NCBI GenBank assembly: GCA_017654935.2
Contig: CM065704.1
Location: 23,305,266 to 23,369,265 of the forward strand
Direction: 5' to 3'
Length of the DNA stretch: 64,000 nt
Origin: Phymorhynchus buccinoides
Taxonomy: Eukaryota > Mollusca > Gastropoda > Neogastropoda > Raphitomidae
Shown in pieces: positions 63,722 through 64,000 of this stretch (positions are counted from its first letter, which is position 1; every line of letters starts with the position of its first letter). The notes beneath the pieces were generated by a model that searched no databases, had not been told where the DNA came from, and saw only the letters and a program-made list of their open reading frames with translations. The translations under genes were made by a program, and so were the position numbers.

Positions 63722-63974
63722 ACACATTCACACACACACACACACACAATCACACCACAATATTACAACCTATCAAACCCTCACCGGTGGTTTTCACTTC
63801 TTCGATGGCGGCCATCATGTCCGTCTTGACCTCAGGGTTCTCCTGCGCAATCTGCTCCCCTTGGATGATGAAGTGCTCCGTCGCTTTCTGCACTGCCGCA
63901 CTCAACACGTGAGCTTTCTTCGACCGCCCTTTCTTTTTATTTGAAGGCCCGTTCTGGTTCACCAGCGTCGTCAC
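23380..63974 (-). CDS. CTNNA: Alpha-catenin, 20 exons, complete except N-terminal ~40 residues
   Basis: Twenty exons sum to 2589 nt and translate without a frame break to 862 residues plus TGA; every intron has GT/AG ends. The family is about 900 residues, so roughly 40 N-terminal residues lie off the right edge. Alpha-catenin links cadherin-bound beta-catenin to F-actin at adherens junctions and recruits vinculin under tension. Visible domains: N domain (residues ~1-230) with GPSNKKKGRSKKAHVL and the FAADPCSSVKRGAMVRAAR block; M domain (~248-600) with the vinculin-binding helix RPSLEERLESIISGAALM; acidic linker (~595-645); C-terminal actin-binding domain (~645-862) with KWDDSGNDIIVMAKQMCMIM and KKDLEAYLQRIALYCHQ. 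SENHILEDVNKC separates it from vinculin and alpha-catulin. Symbol names the family (CTNNA1-3 in vertebrates, alpha-Cat in flies). Introns are packed with repeats, eight of which copy the gene's own exon edges. Confidence 0.97.
23640..23815. repeat. CA-rich microsatellite in last alpha-catenin intron
   Basis: Interrupted CA/CATA repeats. The Cys/Val-rich open frame reading into the last exon is an artefact of this tract. Confidence 0.6.
24024..24044 (-). CDS. CTNNA: Alpha-catenin visible exon 19, 21-nt microexon
   Basis: 21 nt, acceptor tgttttcag, donor gtaagg, phase 0; encodes YKKGNAK, matching the position of YQKSQG in vertebrate proteins. As a multiple of three it could be skipped without frame change. 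It replaces a longer Asn/Leu/Pro-containing segment of vertebrate proteins. Confidence 0.85.
24203..24508 (+). mobile_element. SINE-like retroposon, type A
   Basis: GTGGGGATACCGGGG head to GAAGACGACGAAGAAG tail; antisense to alpha-catenin. Confidence 0.7.
24509..25470. other. Alpha-catenin intron, GA microsatellite and SINE 3' end
   Basis: GA repeat at 24837-24890; inverted 3' end of a type A SINE at about 25255-25365. Otherwise nothing recognised. Confidence 0.4.
25472..26178. repeat. 80-bp tandem array, nine units
   Basis: Units starting AATTCAGGCACACAGCCTG recur at 25561, 25641, 25721 and every 80 bp to 26121, with a first unit of 88 bp. High identity. It is directly followed by the SINE-derived array. 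Confidence 0.9.
26183..27330 (-). mobile_element. SINE-like retroposon (type B) with 57-bp internal tandem expansion
   Basis: Starts with the tail end (TTCTTCTTCTGCGTTCCCAGG) and closes near 27330 with the head side. In between, a 57/58-bp unit (AAGGCAGGAGAATGGGCC...) is repeated about 16 times (26312-27233). The unit is present once in ordinary copies. Confidence 0.8.
27412..27590 (+). mobile_element. Dispersed repeat R3 (truncated)
   Basis: Matches 31645-31812 and 46080-46255 over the CCCACGTGGCGGGGTAAT... to GGATGATCCCTGGAGTCTT part. Class unknown. Confidence 0.6.
27600..27990. mobile_element. TIR element with repeated GCGGCTTATA motif, abutting an exon donor
   Basis: GGACTATAAG near the left end and CTTATAGTCC near the right end are inverted; GCGGCTTAT recurs five times inside. 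It resembles hAT-type non-autonomous elements. The right end meets the donor of exon 27996-28088. Confidence 0.6.
27996..28088 (-). CDS. CTNNA: Alpha-catenin visible exon 18
   Basis: 93 nt, acceptor gctgtgcag, donor gtctgt, phase 0; encodes LDSATSLIHSAKNLMNAVV then LTVKACYVASTK. The donor (27995) stands within ~10 bp of the end of a TIR element (27600-27990). Confidence 0.95.
28183..28917. mobile_element. Cluster of nested piggyBac-like MITEs
   Basis: A complete TTAA-flanked copy at 28285-28523 is bordered by truncated, mostly inverted copies (28183-28284, 28524-28707, 28708-28917), all with CCCTTTCACCGCCA-type ends. Confidence 0.75.
28918..29250 (+). mobile_element. Degraded 3' part of tRNA-type SINE with C tract
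   Basis: The segment around AATTGGTCAAAATGTATGCA and CTCCAGGTGGGAGAATGAATT matches the 3' body of the SINE at 39905-40286. Contains a C tract (29127-29149). Confidence 0.5.
29326..29697 (-). mobile_element. tRNA-derived SINE, full length
   Basis: Reverse complement of the 39905-40286 element: tRNA-like head with CAGTGGTATCACG and GAGTTCGAACCTGGG near 29640-29697, poly(T) (29410-29443) as the inverted A tract, and the GTCACAGAGGCGTCTCTGTG end. Confidence 0.85.
29740..30090 (+). mobile_element. Degraded tRNA-type SINE body
   Basis: TTCAGATGAGACGTAAAATT, AATTGGTCAAAAT and TTCAGGTGGAAGAGGCCCG match the SINE family in order; the tRNA head is lost. Confidence 0.5.
30116..30250 (-). CDS. CTNNA: Alpha-catenin visible exon 17 (actin-binding helix region)
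   Basis: 135 nt, acceptor gtgcgcag, donor gtactg, phase 0; encodes CPDSQSKKDLEAYLQRIAL, YCHQLNITSKVKADVQS, VSGELIVSG. Its acceptor edge is copied once at about 30355-30480. Confidence 0.96.
30251..30480 (-). repeat. Copy of exon 17 acceptor edge (two ~115-bp units)
   Basis: CGACTGAGAGTCGGGGCACT and the following ~100 bp occur at 30232 and again at 30358. In gene sense each unit has ...gcgcag followed by the first 18 nt of exon 17. Confidence 0.8.
31132..31284. mobile_element. ~150-bp MITE with AATAGGGCATTTGCC termini
   Basis: GGGGCATTTGCCACGAG at the left and GGCAAATGCCCTATT at the right are inverted repeats. A second copy lies at 38072-38224. Confidence 0.7.
31349..31454 (-). CDS. CTNNA: Alpha-catenin visible exon 16
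   Basis: 106 nt, acceptor gcgtgcag, donor gtgagc, phase 2 in and 0 out; encodes GRGPLKNTMDVINAAKK then ISEVGSELDKLANSIADE. Diverged copies of its acceptor recur upstream (31905-32430). Confidence 0.95.
31455..32430 (-). repeat. ~155-bp tandem units carrying copies of the exon 16 acceptor
   Basis: ACCCCTGCAC...GGCACAACG...CACATCACTGGTAAA recurs at 31451, 31918, 32077, 32216 and 32386. In gene sense the units read ...gtgcag followed by GGGTC(A/G)GGGTCC and GTGATCAAC, a shortened form of exon 16's start. The repeat R3 copy (31505-31812) sits inside. Confidence 0.75.
31505..31812 (+). mobile_element. Dispersed repeat R3, full (~300 bp)
   Basis: Matches 45955-46255 end to end (GGCTGTGTCAGACCA ... 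GTCTTTAAGCCAGGGTA). Class unknown; no ORF. Confidence 0.65.
32670..33483. mobile_element. 814-bp TIR DNA element inserted in a SINE
   Basis: Termini CAGACCTGTTTACC / GGTAAACAGGTCTG are a perfect 14-bp inverted repeat (32670s, 33470-33483). GAGAGA flanks both sides, consistent with a 6-bp duplication, though it is low complexity. Surrounding sequence (32570-32669, 33484-33530) is one minus-strand SINE-like copy. CCGGAAT motifs cluster near both ends. Confidence 0.75.
33559..33603 (-). pseudogene. Copy of alpha-catenin exon 15 3' end with donor
   Basis: About 44 nt identical to 35679-35722, including the gtaa donor and the codons for MCMIMMEMTDFTR. Sequence resembling the next exon stretch (GGCCATGACGATG) reappears at 33700. 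It lacks the rest of the exon. Confidence 0.8.
33915..34330 (-). mobile_element. Dispersed ~400-bp repeat R4 with GTTTGTGGCTCAAGCCACAAAC end
   Basis: Copies at 37010-37555 and 44785-45177. One end is a short palindrome (TTTGTGGCTTGAGCCACAAA); the other end has GCGATTTCG-type sequence. No ORF; class unknown. Confidence 0.7.
34396..35220. repeat. AAACAAACACCC satellite, ~825 bp
   Basis: 12-bp unit AAACAAACACCC with 16- to 20-bp variants (AAACAAACAAACACCT). The open frames it gives on both strands are artefacts. Confidence 0.9.
35681..35811 (-). CDS. CTNNA: Alpha-catenin visible exon 15
   Basis: 131 nt, acceptor tgacaccag, donor gtaata, phase 0 in and 2 out; encodes VEMFRMEKEKLDLEVAKWDD, SGNDIIVMAKQMCMIMMEM, TDFT(R). 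A 44-nt copy of its 3' end plus donor lies 2.1 kb downstream at 33559-33603. Confidence 0.96.
35820..36480. other. Alpha-catenin intron, nothing recognised
   Basis: AT-rich, with short ATA and CTA repeats. No gene or dispersed repeat was recognised. Confidence 0.4.
36491..36582 (-). CDS. CTNNA: Alpha-catenin visible exon 14
   Basis: 92 nt, acceptor gttttcag, donor gtcagg, phase 1 in and 0 out; encodes (T)SVADADEYGKSDRAMM then RQLPDEEKEKIQAQ, start of the actin-binding domain. Confidence 0.95.
37010..37555 (+). mobile_element. Dispersed repeat R4, copy 2
   Basis: Plus-strand copy ending GGCTTGTGCCACAAAC at 37541-37555; contains an inserted or divergent stretch near 37335-37445. Confidence 0.7.
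38072..38224. mobile_element. ~150-bp MITE with AATAGGGCATTTG termini, copy 2
   Basis: Same element as 31132-31284; AATAGGGCATTTGTC ... GGCAAATGCCCTATT. Confidence 0.7.
38438..38495 (-). CDS. CTNNA: Alpha-catenin visible exon 13 (acidic linker)
   Basis: 58 nt, acceptor tttcccag, donor gtgagt, phase 0 in and 1 out; encodes VDVDDSDSEVELEDEYEAY. It corresponds to the phosphorylated linker before the actin-binding domain; DDSD matches the vertebrate casein-kinase site context (DDSDFE). Confidence 0.92.
38757..39004 (+). mobile_element. piggyBac-like MITE, complete, TTAA-flanked
   Basis: TTAACCCTTTCACCACCAG ... TGGTGGTGAAAGGGTTAA, 248 bp. Confidence 0.8.
39464..39781 (+). mobile_element. SINE-like retroposon, type B, with 11-bp target duplication
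   Basis: GTCCCCGTGGGGATACC head to GAATAAGAAGAAG tail; AAACTGAGCAC flanks both ends (39453-39463, 39782-39792). It inserted into the exon 12-derived repeat unit. Confidence 0.85.
39905..40286 (+). mobile_element. tRNA-derived SINE with 8-bp target duplication
   Basis: Pol III A-box-like TGGCACAGTGG (39915-39925), B-box GAGTTCGAACC (39956-39966), body, internal A tract (40168-40194) and CCTAACCTAACCTAA end. AGCACACA flanks both ends (39897-39904, 40287-40294). It lies between two exon 12-derived units. Confidence 0.92.
40411..40562 (-). CDS. CTNNA: Alpha-catenin visible exon 12
   Basis: 152 nt, acceptor tttttgcag, donor gtcagt, phase 1 in and 0 out; encodes MPNFAEKVELAVDALNSSPQ, LEVDENEFIEASRLVYDG, VRDIRQAVLLNG. 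Three partial copies of its 3' edge lie downstream (39140-40398). Confidence 0.96.
40692..41012 (+). mobile_element. SINE-like retroposon, type A
   Basis: CCGTGGGGATACCGGGG head to GAGCGATCGAAGAAGAAG tail; full length. Confidence 0.8.
41433..41835. mobile_element. ~400-bp TIR-like element with CAGTAG direct repeats
   Basis: CTGCCAACTTTTCCC at the left and GGGAGGGTTGGCAG at the right are imperfect inverted repeats. CAGTAG flanks at 41427-41432 and 41836-41841. A G tract lies at 41465-41490. Possibly hAT-related. Confidence 0.6.
41895..42475. mobile_element. TIR-like element with TACCGTCATTTTCGG termini
   Basis: TACCGTCATTTTCGGGTTAT at the left and GATCCGAAAAATACGGCA at the right form an imperfect inverted repeat. 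Inner GAGGGCGCC motifs recur. No transposase ORF. Confidence 0.5.
42523..42845 (+). mobile_element. SINE-like retroposon (type A) flanked by 135-145-bp direct repeats
   Basis: Full head to a long GAAGAAG tail (42811-42845). ACTTTAATTTTTTTAG ... AAAAGTAT occurs on both sides (42388-42522, 42846-42990). Confidence 0.8.
43006..43206 (-). CDS. CTNNA: Alpha-catenin visible exon 11
   Basis: 201 nt, acceptor ttgacag, donor gtaagg, phase 1 to 1; encodes (E)NHILEDVNKCVIAL, QENDADTLDRTAGAIRG, RSARVCNVVTAEMDNFEPG, RYTERVMEAVSMLRDQ. It is the last (most downstream) of about 24 tandem copies of its own acceptor and 5' edge. Confidence 0.96.
43207..44574 (-). repeat. Array of ~23 extra copies of alpha-catenin exon 11 acceptor and 5' edge
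   Basis: CACTTGTTCA(C/T)ATCC recurs about every 46-73 bp. In gene sense a full unit reads GTGTGTTGACAG|AGAACCACATCCTGG..., up to CGTCATCGC, then ATTATTATGTGTGTG into the next unit. Some units lack the AGAACCACATCC part but still keep GACAG|AGGATG. All are upstream of the true exon. Confidence 0.92.
44785..45177 (+). mobile_element. Dispersed repeat R4, copy 3
   Basis: Plus-strand copy ending GGCTTGAGCCACAAAC at 45162-45177. Confidence 0.75.
45523..45619 (-). pseudogene. Copy of alpha-catenin exon 10 3' part with donor
   Basis: 97 nt from ATGGACACCTTCAAGGAGG to the gtgagtgcgcac donor, differing from the true exon at only a few positions. Short CAATCTGCAGGGTCTACTGT repeats (45400-45510) lie beside it. 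Confidence 0.88.
45674..45830 (-). CDS. CTNNA: Alpha-catenin visible exon 10
   Basis: 157 nt, acceptor ctgtcag, donor gtgagt, phase 0 in and 1 out; encodes VVNAARVLAARPRSKAAQEN, MDTFKEAWEKQVRLLTESVD, DITTIHDFLAVS. A partial copy of its 3' part with donor lies downstream at 45523-45619. Confidence 0.96.
45955..46255 (+). mobile_element. Dispersed repeat R3, full
   Basis: End-to-end match to 31505-31812. Confidence 0.65.
46265..46490 (-). mobile_element. piggyBac-like MITE, right end lost
   Basis: TTAACCCTTTCACTACCAG start in inverted orientation; interior matches 50098-50344, but the far terminus is missing at an A tract. Confidence 0.6.
46683..46996 (+). mobile_element. SINE-like retroposon, type A
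   Basis: C tract, GTGGGGATACCGGGG head, AAAGAAGAAGAAG tail ending close to exon 47045. Confidence 0.75.
47045..47137 (-). CDS. CTNNA: Alpha-catenin visible exon 9
   Basis: 93 nt, acceptor gttcatag, donor gtcaga, phase 0; encodes VANLACSMSSNEDGVKLVRM then AAAEIDALCPQ. Confidence 0.96.
47185..47976. mobile_element. Foldback element with ~77-bp arms, split by a LINE
   Basis: The left arm is 47185-47217 plus 47743-47786; the right arm (47897-47976) is its reverse complement (TGTTAGTT...CGGAGCCATAAGG...AAATTACCTAAGGGGAATTT). Arms match with few differences once the LINE is removed. Confidence 0.85.
47218..47735 (-). mobile_element. 5'-truncated CR1/jockey-type LINE, 3' end
   Basis: The minus frame (stop at 47329) encodes ERCQRRATKLIKSLKNKDY, LRKLDLPSLKYRRLRGDLIN and FFANRVAKYWNNLSAQI, the conserved C-terminus of these reverse-transcriptase ORFs. 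A 3' UTR and CCTGACCTGACCTGACC tail end at 47218. CATAAGG flanks both ends (47211-47217, 47736-47742). Intact frame suggests a fairly young insertion. Confidence 0.88.
48745..48897 (-). CDS. CTNNA: Alpha-catenin visible exon 8
   Basis: 153 nt, acceptor gtccacag, donor gtcagt, phase 0; encodes LRKAVVDHVSDTFLETNVPL, LVLIEAAKAGDERGVEEYAQ, VFTEHANKLVE. Only this copy has the full exon. Six upstream partial copies (48898-49650) repeat the acceptor and first ~80 nt. Confidence 0.96.
48898..49650 (-). repeat. Array of six extra copies of alpha-catenin exon 8 acceptor and 5' half
   Basis: 118-138-bp units. In gene sense each has a GAT/AAT-rich intron piece, gtccacag, then ~80 nt of exon 8 (CTGCGTAAGGCGGTGG ... 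CTGATCGAGGC). Copies differ at few sites, so amplification is recent. Confidence 0.93.
49668..49832. repeat. CT, C and CACTTAAACCCC repeats
   Basis: Short CT tract, a C tract at 49716-49731, and a ~35-bp unit (ACACTTAAACCCCGCATTTC) about three times, next to exon 49851. Confidence 0.6.
49851..49931 (-). CDS. CTNNA: Alpha-catenin visible exon 7
   Basis: 81 nt, acceptor gtttgcag, donor gtaggg, phase 0; encodes AGRREPSADLEKAIDNM then NKKTRDLRRQ (M domain). Confidence 0.95.
50098..50344 (-). mobile_element. piggyBac-like MITE, complete, TTAA-flanked
   Basis: Inverted orientation copy; TTAACCCTTTCACCGCCAAA ... AGCGGTAAAAGGGTTAA, 247 bp. Confidence 0.8.
50345..55100. other. AT-rich, repeat-poor block inside an alpha-catenin intron
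   Basis: About 4.7 kb with almost none of the dispersed repeats that fill other introns. Contains only short CA tracts (51381-51460). No exon with clear homology was found on either strand; ORFs are at most ~120 codons and look random. It might be non-coding exon sequence or a nested or alternative 3' UTR. Confidence 0.35.
55107..55356. mobile_element. ~250-bp MITE with CAGGCATCAGAA termini, copy 2
   Basis: CAGGCATCAGAACAG ... TTCTGATGCCTG with CCAAAA on both sides (55101-55106, 55357-55362), a 6-bp target duplication. Confidence 0.8.
55950..56393. repeat. Tandem array of TTCTGACCCCCTGATTTCGA units
   Basis: About 15 units of 21-40 bp with variable C runs (C tracts 56075-56097 and 56198-56214). 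It ends ~20 bp from the donor of exon 56416, so the long open frame leaving that exon is an artefact. Confidence 0.85.
56416..56619 (-). CDS. CTNNA: Alpha-catenin visible exon 6 (vinculin-binding site)
   Basis: 204 nt, acceptor gattgtgcag, donor gtgagt, phase 0. It encodes QKIIMDPLAYNEIRS, RPSLEERLESIISGAALM, ADSSCTRDDRRERIVHECNA and VRQALQDLLSEYEKN. This is the M1 vinculin-binding segment, one of the most conserved parts of the family. Another AG (at 56639, TATGTGAAG) would add five residues but fits the family less well. Confidence 0.95.
57041..57179. mobile_element. Relative of the CAGGCATC MITE
   Basis: CAGGCTTCAGG at the left and TTCTGAAGCCTG at the right are inverted; interior TTCTCTGA motifs match the 55107 family in style. 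Confidence 0.45.
57198..57371 (-). CDS. CTNNA: Alpha-catenin visible exon 5
   Basis: 174 nt, acceptor gtttcag, donor gtgagt, phase 0 both sides; encodes AYVRHPELAAAKANRDYAYK then QLCEAINIISAAVQAAG and a variable loop ending ELASALDELD. End of the N domain. Confidence 0.95.
57392..57595. mobile_element. Short relative of the CAGACCTGTTTACC element
   Basis: CAGACTTGTTTACC ... GAGTAAACAGGTCTG, ~204 bp, flanked by near-identical CAAAACA / CAAACA. It begins 20 bp upstream of the exon 57371 acceptor. Confidence 0.6.
58330..58560 (+). mobile_element. Degraded tRNA-type SINE body
   Basis: GACAAAAACGAGGTCCCAGC and TTGGTCAAAAGCTACTCC match the SINE family body; head and end are lost. Confidence 0.45.
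59077..59166 (-). CDS. CTNNA: Alpha-catenin visible exon 4
   Basis: 90 nt, acceptor gtttcag, donor gttaga, phase 0 both sides; encodes DLKDPRRRDELAAARAML then KKNTMMLLTTSK. Confidence 0.95.
59215..59425 (-). mobile_element. SINE-like retroposon type B, partial
   Basis: TTCTTCTTCTGCGTTCCCAGG tail side to the GGGCCAAAAAATCAG segment, matching 26183-26400; the head is missing. Confidence 0.65.
59970..60072 (+). mobile_element. 3' end of tRNA-type SINE
   Basis: GTGGCGTGCCTCTGG ... ACTATAAAGTACCTAATACC matches the last ~100 bp of 39905-40286. Confidence 0.7.
60843..60962 (-). CDS. CTNNA: Alpha-catenin visible exon 3
   Basis: 120 nt, acceptor gtggttcag, donor gtgagt, phase 0 both sides. It encodes VEDDLQGVMNATSQQGLMDS then FKTLGKSIGELEEMAAKRQA. 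The acceptor's pyrimidine tract is replaced by GT-rich satellite (60966-61505), which is unusual. Confidence 0.95.
60966..61505. repeat. ACACACAACTCCAATGAACAC satellite at an exon acceptor
   Basis: Units of ~15-35 bp (CAACTCCAATGAACACACAC, CCAAACACA). The array runs right up to the acceptor of exon 60843-60962. It yields Cys/Val-rich open frames of over 180 codons that are not genes. Confidence 0.9.
61945..62554 (-). repeat. Five extra copies of alpha-catenin exon 2 3' edge and donor
   Basis: CCTTGTTGAGCAG(C/A)AGGAAGACGTCC-like segments at about 61960, 62038, 62167, 62296 and 62436 besides the true exon at 62564. In gene sense each has the DVFLLLNKGHS-encoding stretch, and the closest copies keep a gtga donor, then ~80-100 nt of intron. 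Confidence 0.88.
62555..62721 (-). CDS. CTNNA: Alpha-catenin visible exon 2 (beta-catenin-binding region)
   Basis: 167 nt, acceptor tttttcag, donor gtgaga. It encodes ETMNDASIEFAADPCSSVKR, then GAMVRAARALLSAVTRLLIL, then ADMVDVFLLLNKGHS. Five partial copies of its 3' end with the donor follow downstream (61945-62554). Confidence 0.97.
63643..63750. repeat. CA microsatellite ~105 bp
   Basis: Nearly pure CA tract in the intron downstream of exon 63785, ~35 bp from its donor. Confidence 0.9.
63785..63974 (-). CDS. CTNNA: Alpha-catenin visible exon 1 (N domain)
   Basis: 190 nt, acceptor cttcag, donor gtgagg, phase 0 in and 1 out. It encodes VTTLVNQNGPSNKKKGRSK then KAHVLSAAVQKATEHF... to EEVKTTG. 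VTTLVN follows the vertebrate first coding exon at the same junction, so the start codon is beyond the right edge. This region contributes to dimerisation and beta-catenin binding. Confidence 0.96.
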
Positions 63975-64000
63975 CTGAAGGTCGAAAGGTCAAAAGTTCG

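Noticed and set aside
23380..63974. Vinculin or alpha-catulin as the identity of the long gene
   Set aside because: SENHILEDVNKC, WKMKAP-KKPLV and the M-domain vinculin-binding helix match alpha-catenin, and the length and C-terminus fit it best.

Overview
The window is animal nuclear DNA. It carries intron-rich genes with GT/AG introns, dense short dispersed repeats, tRNA-derived SINEs, MITE-like DNA elements, CR1/jockey-type LINE fragments and very long microsatellites. The protein sequences and repeat style suggest a lophotrochozoan, most likely a mollusc (perhaps a marine gastropod); the species is a guess. Two conserved genes were reconstructed exon by exon, both on the minus strand.

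Region 1-8.6 kb holds the 5' half of an AF10/AF17 (MLLT10/MLLT6) homologue. Seven exons (8439 down to 434) join in frame and encode the complete N-terminal PHD finger - zinc knuckle - extended PHD module. The rest of the gene continues beyond the left edge. A CpG-containing, NRF1-like palindrome and a possible divergent plus-strand first exon lie just upstream.

Region 8.6-23.4 kb is intergenic. It contains five copies of a palindromic TA-flanked foldback element (one with an empty-site comparison inside the window), a LINE split by a GC-rich tandem array, a 523-bp TIR element with 6-bp direct repeats, long CT, CA, C and G tracts, and a quieter AT-rich block that may be 3' UTR of the next gene.

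Region 23.4-64.0 kb holds alpha-catenin (CTNNA family). Twenty exons (63974 down to 23380) join without a frame break into 862 residues plus stop; only the first roughly 40 residues lie beyond the right edge. AF10 is a nuclear chromatin reader and alpha-catenin a cell-junction actin linker, so no functional coupling between the neighbours is implied.

The most unusual signal is inside alpha-catenin. At 8 of the 20 exons, a short segment straddling a splice junction (exon edge plus intron edge) has been duplicated next to the real exon, from one extra copy up to about 23. The copied junctions keep acceptor or donor dinucleotides, so the introns carry arrays of near-identical decoy splice sites. 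The largest arrays are at 43207-44574 (acceptor), 48898-49650 (acceptor) and 61945-62554 (donor). SINEs have inserted into one of the copied exon units, which gives a relative age. Other points of note are a SINE starting about 11 nt after the alpha-catenin stop codon, a SINE flanked by an apparent 135-145 bp direct duplication, a LINE nested in a foldback element, and several TIR elements with CAG/CTG-type ends and 6-bp target duplications.
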